From NCBI RefSeq assembly GCF_009903625.1, contig NZ_CP047569.1:3326501-3390500 (forward strand): DNA of 64,000 bases. The letters run 5' to 3'. The position numbers and the translations under genes are program-made. Source of the DNA: Microbulbifer sp. ALW1. GTDB taxonomy: Bacteria; Pseudomonadota; Gammaproteobacteria; Pseudomonadales; Cellvibrionaceae. Position 1 is the stretch's first letter. Each line of letters starts with the position of its first letter. This document shows positions 1-9,292 of this stretch, piece by piece. The notes under the pieces are model-generated. The model worked only from the letters and a program-made list of their open reading frames with translations, did no database searches and was not told the origin of the DNA.

Positions 1-458
1 TAGACTTCACCGCGGCTGGCAAAGGCTTCCAGCGCATTGAGGGTATTGCGGGTATTGCGGTGCCGGGTGCGCACGCGAGTGCTGTTCAGCTCCACCATCG
101 GCTGGGTGAGCAGACGGCCACGGCGGCTGAAGGGAAAGGAAACCGTCAGGGTAGCGCTGTCGACCAACTTTTCCAGCCAGCCAAACTCCACCAGGGTATT
201 GAGTACCCAGACGGATTGCTCGCGCAAATTGCGGAAGCGCCCTTCCGGCTCGGCGCCACCGTCGCTGTCCAGCTGCGGGGCGCGGGTGAGCGCTTCGGCA
301 AAGGTCTCCAGGATCTGCTCGCGCGTCAGCGACTCGCCGTAGTCGGCCTTGGCGGTATACAGCCGCTCATACAACAGGCGCAGGCATTCCACCACCTGCT
401 CCCGGTACTTACCGGTGAGCGGTCGGAAAAAGTGCTGATAGGAATCTGCAAAAAACAA
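1..458 (-). CDS. JetA/MksF-like protein (Wadjet or MksBEF), N-terminal part
   Basis: This reverse-strand reading frame runs off the left edge, so only about 152 N-terminal residues are present. It begins FFADSYQHFFRPLTGKYREQ and continues with a long helical region and a basic TRxRTRHRNTRNT stretch. I recognise this as the JetA/DUF5716 family, the MksF-like kleisin subunit of Wadjet plasmid-defence systems and of MksBEF bacterial condensins. The frame is closed upstream by a stop, and the only usable start is a TTG at 458 with AAGGA about ten bases before it. Partner genes (jetB, jetC, jetD or mksE, mksB) would lie further left and cannot be seen. Family assignment is from memory of the conserved N-terminus. 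Whether it defends against plasmids or organises the chromosome cannot be decided here. Confidence 0.7.
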   Translation of the reverse strand, partial: MFFADSYQHFFRPLTGKYREQVVECLRLLYERLYTAKADYGESLTREQILETFAEALTRAPQLDSDGGAEPEGRFRNLREQSVWVLNTLVEFGWLEKLVDSATLTVSFPFSRRGRLLTQPMVELNSTRVRTRHRNTRNTLNALEAFASRGEV

Positions 459-484
459 CGGGCAGTTTTCCTTGGAGCTGACGC

Positions 485-673
485 TTACTTGTCTTCAGGC
501 TTCTGGTTCAGCACACAGTATTTGGTGTAATCACCAGCGTCATTGAAGCTCCACTCCCCCTTGGGGATTCCGTCCATTTTCTTGCACCAGGCATCGGATC
601 CGCGCTTGGGTTCACAGGCGGTGAGGGTCAGGACAGCGATAGTGGCAGTGAGAATGGTCAGTAAATTTTTCAT
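485..673 (-). CDS. small DUF3012-type lipoprotein
   Basis: A 62-residue lipoprotein. The N-terminus is a lipoprotein signal (MKNLL followed by a hydrophobic stretch) ending in LTAC with the lipidated cysteine at position 20. The mature part has two further Cys residues and an acidic, aromatic composition (GSDAWCKKM, GEWSFNDAGDYTKYC). This matches my memory of the DUF3012 family of very short proteobacterial lipoproteins. No function is known to me. It lies between the jetA-like gene and cysS on the same strand, about 50 bases after cysS, so it may be read from the cysS transcript. Confidence 0.8.
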   Translation of the reverse strand: MKNLLTILTATIAVLTLTACEPKRGSDAWCKKMDGIPKGEWSFNDAGDYTKYCVLNQKPEDK

Positions 674-725
674 GTTGTTATCCGCTGATATTTTGTCGAT
701 GTTTATTGGCAGTGGCGGCGAGGGA

Positions 726-2099
726 TTACTCCCTGCGCCACTTGGTGCCTTCGCGGCTGTCTTCCAGCACTACGCCTTTGGCTTTCAATTCCTGACGAAT
801 CTCATCAGCACGGCCGTAGTTCTTATCCTTTTTACTCTGCTGACGCTCGGCAATCAGGGCCTCGATCTCCGACTCACTGATTTCGTCCCCACCCCGGGAT
901 TGCTTGAACCAGGCTTCCGGGTCCTGCTGCAGGATACCCAGCAACGCACCCGCGGCAAGCAGCTGCCCTTTGAGTAGCGCCTGATCTGCACTTTCCGCTT
1001 TGTTCAGTTCCTTGGCCAGCTGGTGCAACTCACTGATTGCGATGGGCGTGTTCAGGTCATCGTGCAGCGCAGCCAAAAATGCAGAGCCAGTCAAATCTGC
1101 CGTTGCGGGTTCCACTGACTGGCTCTCACGCAAGGCGCCGTAGAGGCCATCCAGGGTGCGCCAGGCCTGATCCAGCAGATCTGCGCTGAAGTTCAGTTCT
1201 GAGCGATAGTGGGCCGACAGCAGCGCAAAACGCAGAACCTCACCGGGGTATTGCGTCAGCAGGTCGTTCACCATACGAAAGTTGCCCAAGGATTTGGACA
1301 TCTTTTCGCCATCGATGTTTACGTAACCGTTGTGCATCCAGTAGCGCACAAAATCCACGCCATTGGCACAGCAGCTTTGTGCGCGCTCATTTTCGTGGTG
1401 CGGGAAGGTCAGGTCGCGACCACCACCGTGGATATCAATGGTATCCCCGAGGTGCTTTTTGATCATTGCCGAACATTCAAGGTGCCAGCCCGGGCGTCCG
1501 CGGCCCCAAGGGCTATCCCAGCCGGGCTCGTCATCGGAAGACGGCTTCCAGAGCACGAAATCACCGGCATACTTTTTGTAAGGCGCGACTTCTACCCGCG
1601 CACCGGCAAGCATATCGTCCAGGGAACGCTTGGAAAGCTGGCCATAGCCGTCCATGGATTCCACGGCGAAGAGCACATGCCCTTCCGCTGCGTATGCATG
1701 CCCTTTTTCCACCAGACTTTCGATCATGGCGATCATTTCCGGCAGGTGCTCGGTGGCATAGGGAGTGACGTCCGGCTGCAGGTTGTTAAGCGCCTGCATA
1801 TCCTCCACATAGGCCTGCGCGAAGCGCGCGCTGAGTGCGGCAATTTCCTCGCCGTTTTCCCGCGCCGCTTTCATGATCTTGTCGTCAATATCGGTGATAT
1901 TGCGCGCATAGACCACATCACTGTATAGAGTCTTCAGTACCCGATAAAGAGTATCGAAGACAACCACCGGGCGGGCGTTGCCGATATGCACACGGTTGTA
2001 GACCGTGGGGCCGCACACGTACATGCGCACACGGTTTTCCTGCAGGGGTGTAAAGATTTCTTTTTCACCGGAGAAGGTGTTATGGAGCTTGAGAGACAT
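726..2099 (-). CDS. cysS: cysteinyl-tRNA synthetase
   Basis: A 457-residue class I aminoacyl-tRNA synthetase that charges tRNA-Cys with cysteine in the cytoplasm. The HIGH-type motif reads HIGN (about residues 38-41) and the KMSKS loop is intact in [10 protein letters not shown]. The zinc site is visible as Cys29 in YVCGPTVYN, a Cys in HLECSAM and the His pair in FPHHENE. The C-terminal tRNA-binding helices ([19 protein letters not shown]) are typical, and the length is normal for the family. It lies downstream of glnS on the same strand, separated by about 120 bases that hold a strong hairpin at 2131-2155. Confidence 0.97.
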   Translation of the reverse strand: MSLKLHNTFSGEKEIFTPLQENRVRMYVCGPTVYNRVHIGNARPVVVFDTLYRVLKTLYSDVVYARNITDIDDKIMKAARENGEEIAALSARFAQAYVEDMQALNNLQPDVTPYATEHLPEMIAMIESLVEKGHAYAAEGHVLFAVESMDGYGQLSKRSLDDMLAGARVEVAPYKKYAGDFVLWKPSSDDEPGWDSPWGRGRPGWHLECSAMIKKHLGDTIDIHGGGRDLTFPHHENERAQSCCANGVDFVRYWMHNGYVNIDGEKMSKSLGNFRMVNDLLTQYPGEVLRFALLSAHYRSELNFSADLLDQAWRTLDGLYGALRESQSVEPATADLTGSAFLAALHDDLNTPIAISELHQLAKELNKAESADQALLKGQLLAAGALLGILQQDPEAWFKQSRGGDEISESEIEALIAERQQSKKDKNYGRADEIRQELKAKGVVLEDSREGTKWRRE

Positions 2100-2130
2100 C
2101 TCTTTCCGCTATCTATTCTGGTAGTGATCC

Positions 2131-2155
2131 GGTGGGTAGGCTGCGCCTACCCACC
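2131..2155. terminator. 11-bp hairpin between glnS and cysS
   Basis: GGTGGGTAGGC and GCCTACCCACC form a perfect 11-base stem around a 3-base loop. No T-run follows on either side, so it is not a classical intrinsic terminator. It may act as a processing site, an attenuator or a palindromic repeat between two tRNA synthetase genes. Confidence 0.5.
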
Positions 2156-2218
2156 TTGGGAAGTTGCGACTTATCTCGCTAACTTATTTGCGAAGGTTCC
2201 AGCTAACTTGTCCCGAAA

Positions 2219-3892
2219 CTACTTGTTCTGCTCTTTCGCCCAGGAATCCCGCAGGCCGATGGTGCGGTTGAACACGGGCTTTTCCGGGGTGCCGAACTTG
2301 CTGTCGCGACAAAAATAACCGTTGCGTTCGAACTGGTAGCCCTTTTCCGGCTGGGCTTCAGCCAGGCCGATCTCGGCTTTACAACCCGAAAGAATCTGGA
2401 GGTTGTCCGGGTTTACCGACTCGAGGAAATTCTTGTCGCCTACATCCGGTGACTCGTCATTAAACAGGCGATCGTACAGGCGCACCTCGCAGTCTACATT
2501 ATTGTCCGCAGACACCCAGTGGATTACGCCTTTTGGCTTGACGCCGTCAGCGGGGTCTTTGCCCAGGGTATCCAAATCCACGGAACACAGGATCTCGACA
2601 ATATCGCCGGCATCGTTTTTGATGACTTCATCTGCCTGAATCACATAGGCATTGCGCAGACGCACTTTTTTGCCCAGTACCAGACGCTTGTATTTCTTGT
2701 TCGCTTCCTCGCGGAAGTCTTCCTGCTCGATATACACCGTGCGGGTGAACGGCAGCTCCCGCGCTGGCAGGTCGTCGCGCACCGGGTGACCGGGAGCACT
2801 CAACATTTCCTGCTGACCTTCCGGGTAGTTGGTCAGGGTGACCTTGAGCGGCTCCATCACGCACATGGCGCGGGGTGCATTCTTGTCCAGGTCGTCGCGG
2901 ATAGCATATTCCAGCATTCCCACATCCACCGTGGAGTCGGCGCGGGTTACCCCGATCATCTCGCAAAACTGGCGGATCGCTGCAGGTGTAACACCACGGC
3001 GACGCAGGCCTGAAATGGTCGGCATACGGGGGTCGTCCCATCCATCTACAAAACCTTCGTCCACCAGCTGCTTCAGCTTGCGCTTGGACACGACCGTGTA
3101 GTTCAGGTGCAGACGCGCAAATTCGTACTGGCGCGGGCGCGCAGGTACCGGCAGGTTTTCAATAAACCAGTCGTACAGCGGCTTGTGGTCTTCGAACTCC
3201 AGGGTACAGATGGAGTGGCTGATCCCTTCCAGCGCATCGGATTGACCGTGAGCAAAGTCGTAGCTCGGATACACGCACCATTTGTCACCGGTCTGGTGGT
3301 GAGCAATTTTCTTGATGCGGTAGATAATCGGGTCGCGCAAATTGATATTCGGCGCCGCCATATCAATCTTGGCGCGCAGGCTGCAGCTGCCCTCATCAAA
3401 TTCACCAGCAGTCATGCGGGTAAACAGATCCTGGTTCTCGGCCACAGAGCGGTCACGGTAGGGGCTGTTTTTGCCCGGCTCTTTCAAGGTGCCGCGGTGC
3501 GCGCGCGCCTCATCCGGGGACAGGTCGCAGACATACGCCTTGCCCTGCTCGATCAGGTAGATGGCCCACTGGTGCAGCTGGTCGAAATAATCCGAGGTGT
3601 ACTTGACATCCCCTGCCCACTCGAAGCCCAGCCAGGAGACGTCACGCTTGATCGCGTCTACGTATTCCTCTTCTTCTTTTGCCGGGTTGGTGTCATCAAA
3701 GCGCAGGTTGCACTGACCGCCAAACTCCTTGGCTAGGCCAAAATTCAGGCAGATAGACTTGGCGTGACCGATATGCAGGTAGCCGTTGGGCTCTGGCGGA
3801 AAACGGGTGGTCAGCTGACTGACACGACCCTCGGTCAGATCTTCGCGGATGATATTCTGTAAAAAGTGAGCGGGCTTGCTCTCGGATGTCAT
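2219..3892 (-). CDS. glnS: glutaminyl-tRNA synthetase
   Basis: A class I synthetase of about 557 residues that charges tRNA-Gln. [20 protein letters not shown] carries the HIGH motif, VVSKRKL is the KMSKS-equivalent loop, and LRFDDTNP is the expected amino-acid-pocket segment. The C-terminal anticodon-binding beta-barrels are present to the end. The ATG at 3892 ([10 protein letters not shown]) is preferred because GAGAAAG precedes it. A TTG six codons upstream would extend the protein to 563 residues without gain. It is upstream of cysS on the same strand and divergent from ppiB. Confidence 0.97.
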   Translation of the reverse strand: MTSESKPAHFLQNIIREDLTEGRVSQLTTRFPPEPNGYLHIGHAKSICLNFGLAKEFGGQCNLRFDDTNPAKEEEEYVDAIKRDVSWLGFEWAGDVKYTSDYFDQLHQWAIYLIEQGKAYVCDLSPDEARAHRGTLKEPGKNSPYRDRSVAENQDLFTRMTAGEFDEGSCSLRAKIDMAAPNINLRDPIIYRIKKIAHHQTGDKWCVYPSYDFAHGQSDALEGISHSICTLEFEDHKPLYDWFIENLPVPARPRQYEFARLHLNYTVVSKRKLKQLVDEGFVDGWDDPRMPTISGLRRRGVTPAAIRQFCEMIGVTRADSTVDVGMLEYAIRDDLDKNAPRAMCVMEPLKVTLTNYPEGQQEMLSAPGHPVRDDLPARELPFTRTVYIEQEDFREEANKKYKRLVLGKKVRLRNAYVIQADEVIKNDAGDIVEILCSVDLDTLGKDPADGVKPKGVIHWVSADNNVDCEVRLYDRLFNDESPDVGDKNFLESVNPDNLQILSGCKAEIGLAEAQPEKGYQFERNGYFCRDSKFGTPEKPVFNRTIGLRDSWAKEQNK

Positions 3893-4057
3893 AGCTTTCT
3901 CTAAAATCAACTACTCGAAGTAAGCGGCGGATTATAACGCAGATGACTGCCGCCGCATGGGGTTTTCATTGCTTCTATGTCGCGAGCCGGTGCGGTTTGC
4001 GTCGGTCTGTGAACAGAGTATCATGCCGCCCCAAACCGACCCCGGAAAGGACATTTT

Positions 4058-4567
4058 ATGATCACTTTGCACACCACTTACGGCGATATCAACATTGAGC
4101 TGGATTTTGACAAGGCGCCCAAGTCCGCCGCCAACTTCCTGCAATACTGCCGCGACGACTTCTATACCGGCACCATCTTTCACCGGGTAATCAACAACTT
4201 CATGATCCAGGGCGGCGGCATGACCCCGAACATGGATCAAAAAGCGACCCGTGACCCGGTAGAAAACGAAGCCGACAACGGCCTCAAAAACGACACCGGC
4301 ACCCTGGCCATGGCCCGCACCATGGATCCGCACTCCGCCACTGCGCAATTTTTCATCAACGTGAACGACAACGACTTCCTGAACTTCCGCTCCAAGGATG
4401 CGCAAGGTTGGGGCTACTGCGTTTTCGGCAAAGTCGTCGAAGGCATGGACGTGGTCAACAAGATCAAGGAAGTTGCCACCGGCAGCAACGGCTTCCACCA
4501 GGACGTACCGACCGAAACCATTGAAATCACTGGCGTATCCGTTTCTGACGCCTACGCAGACAAGTAA
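4058..4567 (+). CDS. ppiB: cytoplasmic cyclophilin, peptidyl-prolyl cis-trans isomerase B
   Basis: A 169-residue cyclophilin without a signal peptide. It catalyses cis-trans isomerisation of proline peptide bonds. The core signatures are visible: [13 protein letters not shown], with the catalytic Arg after FH, then [18 protein letters not shown], and the closing [20 protein letters not shown] precedes the ATG. The gene is divergent from glnS and is followed after 30 bases by lpxH, so ppiB and lpxH probably form one transcript. Confidence 0.97.
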   Translation: MITLHTTYGDINIELDFDKAPKSAANFLQYCRDDFYTGTIFHRVINNFMIQGGGMTPNMDQKATRDPVENEADNGLKNDTGTLAMARTMDPHSATAQFFINVNDNDFLNFRSKDAQGWGYCVFGKVVEGMDVVNKIKEVATGSNGFHQDVPTETIEITGVSVSDAYADK

Positions 4568-4597
4568 TCGGGCCGAACGGGCGGAGCAAAGTAACCA

Positions 4598-5326
4598 GTG
4601 GCGACCTACCTGATTTCAGACCTGCACCTGGACGAAACCCGCCCGGACATCACCCGAGCCTTTTTCGCGTTCCTCAAGGGTGAGGCGGCCAATGCCGAAG
4701 CCCTGTACATCCTCGGCGACTTTTTCGAAGTATGGATCGGCGATGACGACGATGCCCCCCTGGCTGACGAAGTTGCGCGCCAACTCCGCCAATACAGCGA
4801 CAAGGGGACCGCCCTCTACCTGATGCATGGCAACCGGGACTTCCTACTGGGCGAAGACTACGCCCAACGCTGCGGAGCCACCCTGCTCCCAGATCCAAGC
4901 CTGGTCGAGCTGGCCGGCAGCCCGGTCCTGCTGATGCACGGCGACAGCCTGTGTACGCTGGACCAGGAATACATGGCCTTCCGGCAACAGGCACGCAACC
5001 CGCAATGGCAGCAGGCCCTGCTTGCCAAGCCCCTGGAAGAGCGCCGCCAGATCGCCGCCCAGATTCGCGCCGTCTCCAAATCCATGAATAGCCGCAAGGC
5101 GGAAGACATCATGGATGTGACGCCGGACGAAGTGATGGGGGAAATGCGCAAGCATCAGGTCCACACCCTGATTCACGGCCACACCCACCGCCCTGCCCGC
5201 CACCCGCTGACCATCGACGGCCAGGCCGCCGAGCGCATCGTGCTGGGAGACTGGGGCGACCAGGGCTGGTGTATCCGCGCCGACAAAAATGGACTTGAAC
5301 TGATCCACTGGCCCACGGCAGACTAG
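4598..5326 (+). CDS. lpxH: UDP-2,3-diacylglucosamine diphosphatase
   Basis: A 242-residue metallophosphoesterase that hydrolyses UDP-2,3-diacylglucosamine to lipid X and UMP in lipid A synthesis, at the inner face of the inner membrane. All calcineurin-like metal motifs are intact: SDLHLD, GDFFEVWIGDDD, GNRDF and GHTHRP, plus LMHGDSLC. The start is GTG at 4598, with GGAG about 12 bases upstream. It follows ppiB closely. The length is normal for LpxH. Its presence, as expected, indicates a lipid-A-bearing outer membrane. Confidence 0.96.
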   Translation: MATYLISDLHLDETRPDITRAFFAFLKGEAANAEALYILGDFFEVWIGDDDDAPLADEVARQLRQYSDKGTALYLMHGNRDFLLGEDYAQRCGATLLPDPSLVELAGSPVLLMHGDSLCTLDQEYMAFRQQARNPQWQQALLAKPLEERRQIAAQIRAVSKSMNSRKAEDIMDVTPDEVMGEMRKHQVHTLIHGHTHRPARHPLTIDGQAAERIVLGDWGDQGWCIRADKNGLELIHWPTAD

Positions 5327-5374
5327 CCCAAAGCGAATTGACCATCAGCGCGCCAGGGATCAGGAGCCAACCAT

Positions 5375-6562
5375 TTGTCACCATTAAAAACGCTGCACAA
5401 ACGGGTATTGATACTCGGTGGATACGGGGAATTTGGCAGCCGCGTTGCCGAAATGCTCGCCACTGAACCCGATATCCAGATCCTTATTGGCGGCCATGAC
5501 CGCTTCAAAGCCGAACTCCTCGCCAACCGCCTGCAACAACAATATCCCGACGCCAATATCGAAGGGTTGCGACTAGAGCACGACTCGATCAATCTGGCAG
5601 CACAGCTGCGCGGCCTCAACCTACTTTTACTGATTCACTGCGCAGGCCCATTTAAGGCGCAGAGCTTCCATGTGGCCAATGCCTGTATCGAGAACGGCAT
5701 TCACTACCTGGATATCGCCGACAGCGCCGACCTTGTATGCGGCATCCGCGAACTGGACGCCGCCGCTCGCGCGGCAAACTGCAGTGTAGTCAGTGGTGCG
5801 AGCACCCTGCCCGCCCTCAGCTCGGCGGTCATCGCCGCCCTCAGCCCCAGCTTTTCAAAAATTCACAGTATCGAGATCAGCATCGCACCCGCGCACCGAA
5901 TTCGCCGCGGACTGGCCACCGTGCGCTCCGGACTGGAATCCCTGGGCCAAAAGTTCGGTACCCCCCGCAACGGCGCCATCATGAGCACATACGTGGGCGA
6001 TGAACTCCGGAAGGTCGAGATCGGCCACCCGGTCGGACCTCGCTGGGTGTGCAACTTTGAGGTCCCGGACTTGCGCCTGATCCCTGAGCAGCTGCCACAG
6101 GTTCAGGACTTGCGCTTCGGTACCGGAGTGCAGCCAGCCCCCCTCCAGTTTGGACTGGCGCTATGCGCCCGATTGGCGCGACTGGATTTGCCCACTTATT
6201 TCCCCGCCCCGCGCCCGCTGATGGCTCGTATCGGCCATTGGCTGGCTGCACACTGGCCAGGTGGCAGTGACCACGGCGGTATGCAACTGGACATCACCGG
6301 ACTCAAAATTGAGGATGGAGAAGCGACAGACAAAGGAGCGAAAGCCCAGGGGGCATATCGTTTACGCTGGGAGATTCTGGGACTGAATGGTGACGGCCCC
6401 TGGATACCGGCGGCGCCTGCCGCGGCCATGGCGAGAAAAATAGTGCGGGGTCACTATCGCGCCCCTGGCGCCCGCCCCTGCTGGGCACTGATAGATCTGG
6501 AAGACATTCTTGAAGAACTGGCACCGCGAGCGGTGGTGAGCAGCGTTAGCGGGATCGAATAA
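5375..6562 (+). CDS. saccharopine dehydrogenase-like NAD(P)-binding protein
   Basis: A 395-residue protein with an N-terminal Rossmann fold. RVLILGGYGEFGSRVAE is the glycine-rich dinucleotide loop, and HCAGPFKAQS and HYLDIADS are typical of saccharopine-dehydrogenase-like reductases. The C-terminal half lacks recognisable catalytic motifs, so the substrate is unknown. The start is a TTG at 5375 with AGGAG ten bases before it. It is about 50 bases after lpxH and could share its transcript. After its stop come imperfect repeats and a strong bidirectional terminator. Confidence 0.8.
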   Translation: MSPLKTLHKRVLILGGYGEFGSRVAEMLATEPDIQILIGGHDRFKAELLANRLQQQYPDANIEGLRLEHDSINLAAQLRGLNLLLLIHCAGPFKAQSFHVANACIENGIHYLDIADSADLVCGIRELDAAARAANCSVVSGASTLPALSSAVIAALSPSFSKIHSIEISIAPAHRIRRGLATVRSGLESLGQKFGTPRNGAIMSTYVGDELRKVEIGHPVGPRWVCNFEVPDLRLIPEQLPQVQDLRFGTGVQPAPLQFGLALCARLARLDLPTYFPAPRPLMARIGHWLAAHWPGGSDHGGMQLDITGLKIEDGEATDKGAKAQGAYRLRWEILGLNGDGPWIPAAPAAAMARKIVRGHYRAPGARPCWALIDLEDILEELAPRAVVSSVSGIE

Positions 6563-6565
6563 ACC

Positions 6566-6625
6566 ACACCCAAAAACGACACCCAAAAACCATGCCCAAA
6601 AATCAAGCCCAAAAATCAAGCCCAA
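6566..6625. repeat. imperfect 13-base tandem repeat after the 5375-6562 gene
   Basis: A C/A-rich unit resembling CACCCAAAAAC or GCCCAAAAATCAA is repeated four to five times directly after the stop codon and before the terminator hairpin. It carries no open frame of interest. It looks like a slipped-strand duplication. Confidence 0.7.
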
Positions 6626-6673
6626 TAAAAAATGCCGCAAGGAGTGCTCTACAGAACTCCTCGCGGCATTTTT
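6626..6673. terminator. bidirectional intrinsic terminator
   Basis: AAAAATGCCGC-A-AGGAGT pairs with ACTCCT-C-GCGGCATTTTT around a loop of about ten bases, with A-runs and T-runs on the outer ends. It serves the convergent genes on both sides: the saccharopine-dehydrogenase-like gene and the SulP transporter. Confidence 0.9.
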
Positions 6674-6764
6674 ACCGCGCATGAGTTGCCACCACTTCCG
6701 GCAACAACCCTGACACGGGTTATGCGGCACCACTTAAACTTCAGCGCCGCAAGACAAGGACCGG

Positions 6765-8402
6765 TTAGCTGGCAGCAGCTGACAGGCCGCCAGTGGCTCC
6801 TGAAGCCGGCACTTGCAGTGCCGCCTCAGCCGCCTTAAGCGCCTCACTCCGATCCGCGAAGCTGCTATTGGCTGGCACGCGTCCGTTCAGGCCCTTGAGC
6901 ACCTTTTCCACCTCTTCATTCATCCCTGCGAGGAATAGCTGCTTGCCACTATCCCGAGCATCGGAGGCAATGGTTTCCACCGCCATGGCAGCCGACAGGT
7001 CCAGGAACGGCATTGCGGAGAAGTCCAGAATCAACACCTTGGAGCCTGACGCACTCTGCTCGCGGACATGGTGACCGAGATCGGCCGCAGCGCCGAAGCT
7101 CAGAGGCCCGCTGAATTCAAACAGCGCGATACGGTCGCGATTGCGCTGCAAAATTGCCTTGTCTTCTTCACTGTCGAGATGCTCAGGCAGGTTGCGCAGA
7201 CGCTCGATCTGCAGGCTTGCCACCTGCTTCACGTAAGCCAGGGCTGCCAGCACCACACCAACACCTACTGCAGTAATCAAGTCGACAAATACGGTCATAC
7301 CCAGCACCAGCACCATCAGCAACAGGTCCCAGCGAGGGCCCTGGTGGGCGCGCTTCAGGTATTTCCAGTCGATGATGTCGAGACCGACTTTCACCAGGAT
7401 ACCGGCCAGTACTGCCTGGGGAATGTTTTCGGCCAAAGGCCCTAACCCCAGCGCTACCGCCAGCAGCACCAGCGAGTGCACCATGCCGGAAATGCGGGTC
7501 TGGCCACCGGAGCGGATATTGACCACAGTCCGCATGGTGGCACCGGCACCGGCAATACCACCGATAAAGCCCGCCGCGGCATTACCAATACCCTGCCCGA
7601 TCAGCTCTTTATTACTGTGGTGCCGGGTGCGGGTCATGTTGTCCGCTACGAGTGAGGTCAGCAGGCTGTCCAGGGATCCCAAAACAGCCAGGATAATGGC
7701 CGCCTCGATAACCAGCATCATCTGGTCACCACCAAATACCGGCATATGGAGTTCCGGCAAACCGGTGGGAATACTGCCGAGAACAGGTACGTTCAGCGCA
7801 AAAAAGGCAATGACGGTACCCACTACCAGCGCAGCCAGCGGAGCAGGCACAAAGCGCCCCCATTTTGCCGGCCACAGGTAAACCATCGCCAATGTGGCAA
7901 GGCCCAACAGCAGGTTGGCAGGGTGAATGTCCGACAGCGCCTCGGGTACATTACCCAGGGCACCAAGAGTCCCGCTAGGGGAAGCATGCCCCAGCAATGG
8001 GTTCAACTGCAGGATAATGATGATCACACCGATACCGGTCATAAAACCGGAGATCACCGGGTAAGGTACCAGCCGGATATAGTGGCCGACCCCAAGCACA
8101 CCAAAGGCGACCTGCAGGGCACCCGCCAGAATCACCGCGGTAAAAATCAGGGAAGCATCGCCAGACAGACTGGCAAACAGCCCCGCCAGCACCACCACCA
8201 TCGGACCAGTTGGCCCGGAAATCTGCGGGCCGGTACCGCCAAACAGCGCAGCAAAAAAGCCTACGGCAATTGCACCATACATACCGGCCATAGGGCCGAG
8301 ACCCGAGGCCACGCCCAGGGCTAACGCCAGGGGCAACGCAACAACACCGGCGGTAATACCGCCGGTAATGTCGCCGCGCAAATTGGTTAAATCAAACTTC
8401 AT
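6765..8402 (-). CDS. SulP-family anion transporter, probably bicarbonate
   Basis: A 545-residue SulP (SLC26-like) transporter with about ten to twelve membrane segments in residues 10-400 and a cytoplasmic STAS domain from about 430. SulP hallmarks include GPTGPMVVVL, PYPVISGFMTGIG and SLDSLLTSLVADNMT. The STAS domain shows VLILDFSAMPFLDLSA. SulP proteins exchange sulfate, bicarbonate or other anions. Its position directly after a carbonic anhydrase, with a 91-base gap on the same strand, argues for bicarbonate uptake, as in BicA-like pairs. That substrate is inference. Two further SulP genes in the window (38421 and 43051) belong to a different subgroup. Confidence 0.92.
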   Translation of the reverse strand: MKFDLTNLRGDITGGITAGVVALPLALALGVASGLGPMAGMYGAIAVGFFAALFGGTGPQISGPTGPMVVVLAGLFASLSGDASLIFTAVILAGALQVAFGVLGVGHYIRLVPYPVISGFMTGIGVIIIILQLNPLLGHASPSGTLGALGNVPEALSDIHPANLLLGLATLAMVYLWPAKWGRFVPAPLAALVVGTVIAFFALNVPVLGSIPTGLPELHMPVFGGDQMMLVIEAAIILAVLGSLDSLLTSLVADNMTRTRHHSNKELIGQGIGNAAAGFIGGIAGAGATMRTVVNIRSGGQTRISGMVHSLVLLAVALGLGPLAENIPQAVLAGILVKVGLDIIDWKYLKRAHQGPRWDLLLMVLVLGMTVFVDLITAVGVGVVLAALAYVKQVASLQIERLRNLPEHLDSEEDKAILQRNRDRIALFEFSGPLSFGAAADLGHHVREQSASGSKVLILDFSAMPFLDLSAAMAVETIASDARDSGKQLFLAGMNEEVEKVLKGLNGRVPANSSFADRSEALKAAEAALQVPASGATGGLSAAAS

Positions 8403-8493
8403 GACAGCTAAACCTTCTTGAAACTACTCAACTTCCCTGCAAAAACGCTACCAATCCAGGCAATAAAATATCGTGCGACAGAGTTTTGGCGCC

Positions 8494-9168
8494 TCAGGCG
8501 CCACAAGCTCCACCGGTTACCGCTTCTGGCAACTCACCGAACAGGGAGCGGTAACGCTCTTCCATCGGCTTGAATTCGCGAGTCTCTTCGTCGAAGCACA
8601 ACACCTCACCACTACCGATGTTGTACACCCAGCCATGCAGGGTGATTCCACCATTGGCGATACCGTTGGCTACCGCAGGGTGGGTACGCAGGTGTTGCAG
8701 CTGCTGAATGACGTTTTCCGCAGTTACTTCGTCCAGGTGATCAGTACACAGATCACCGTGACGACCGCGCACCACTTCCGTGGCAGAACGGCAGTGGCCC
8801 AGCCACTCCTTGACGTGCGGCAGGGTTTCCAGTTTTTCCGGCGCAATCGCGCCCTTCATGGCACCGCAATCGGTGTGACCACAAACCACGATATGGGACA
8901 CACCCAGCGCCGCCACGGCAAATTCGATCGATGCCGTCATACCACCAGTCTGGCTGCTGTGGGGAGGCACGACATTGCCGGCGTTGCGGCAGATAAACAG
9001 TTCACCCGGCTCAGTCTGGGTTACCAGGTTCGGGTCAATACGGGAGTCCGCACAAGTGATGAACAAGACCTCGGGATTCTGGCCATCCGCCAGCTTGGAA
9101 AAACGCTCCTGCTTTGACGGGAAGACTTCCTTCTGAAACTTCGCTACGCCAGAAATTACATGTTCCAT
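8494..9168 (-). CDS. beta-class carbonic anhydrase
   Basis: A 224-residue beta-carbonic anhydrase interconverting CO2 and bicarbonate. The zinc ligands are visible: Cys39 in ITCADSRIDP, with the Asp41-Arg43 dyad, and His98 and Cys101 in CGHTDCGAMKG. CRNAGNVV is also conserved. There is no signal peptide, so it is cytoplasmic. It is upstream of the SulP transporter on the same strand and divergent from a LysR regulator, which suggests a CO2- or bicarbonate-responsive unit. Confidence 0.96.
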   Translation of the reverse strand: MEHVISGVAKFQKEVFPSKQERFSKLADGQNPEVLFITCADSRIDPNLVTQTEPGELFICRNAGNVVPPHSSQTGGMTASIEFAVAALGVSHIVVCGHTDCGAMKGAIAPEKLETLPHVKEWLGHCRSATEVVRGRHGDLCTDHLDEVTAENVIQQLQHLRTHPAVANGIANGGITLHGWVYNIGSGEVLCFDEETREFKPMEERYRSLFGELPEAVTGGACGA

Positions 9169-9256
9169 GAAAACTCCTTACTGAATAACAAAACTGGGCA
9201 ATCAGGTTCGAATCCATTATTTTGTGATAGTTCAATAAGTTAAAATACCATTTGCT

Positions 9257-9273
9257 GATAACACATAGTTATC
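9257..9273. promoter_or_regulatory. candidate LysR operator
   Basis: GATAAC-ACATA-GTTATC is a perfect 6-5-6 inverted repeat of the T-N11-A type preferred by LysR regulators. It sits about 20 bases upstream of the LysR ATG, in the divergent gap with the carbonic anhydrase gene. Binding is inferred. Confidence 0.55.
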
Positions 9274-9292
9274 AACGTCACCTGGAGCGCCC

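Noticed and set aside
9200-9220. tRNA-like GGTTCGAATCC
   Set aside because: The flanking bases do not form a 5-base T-stem, and no anticodon or acceptor stem is found around it. It lies in the carbonic anhydrase-LysR promoter region.
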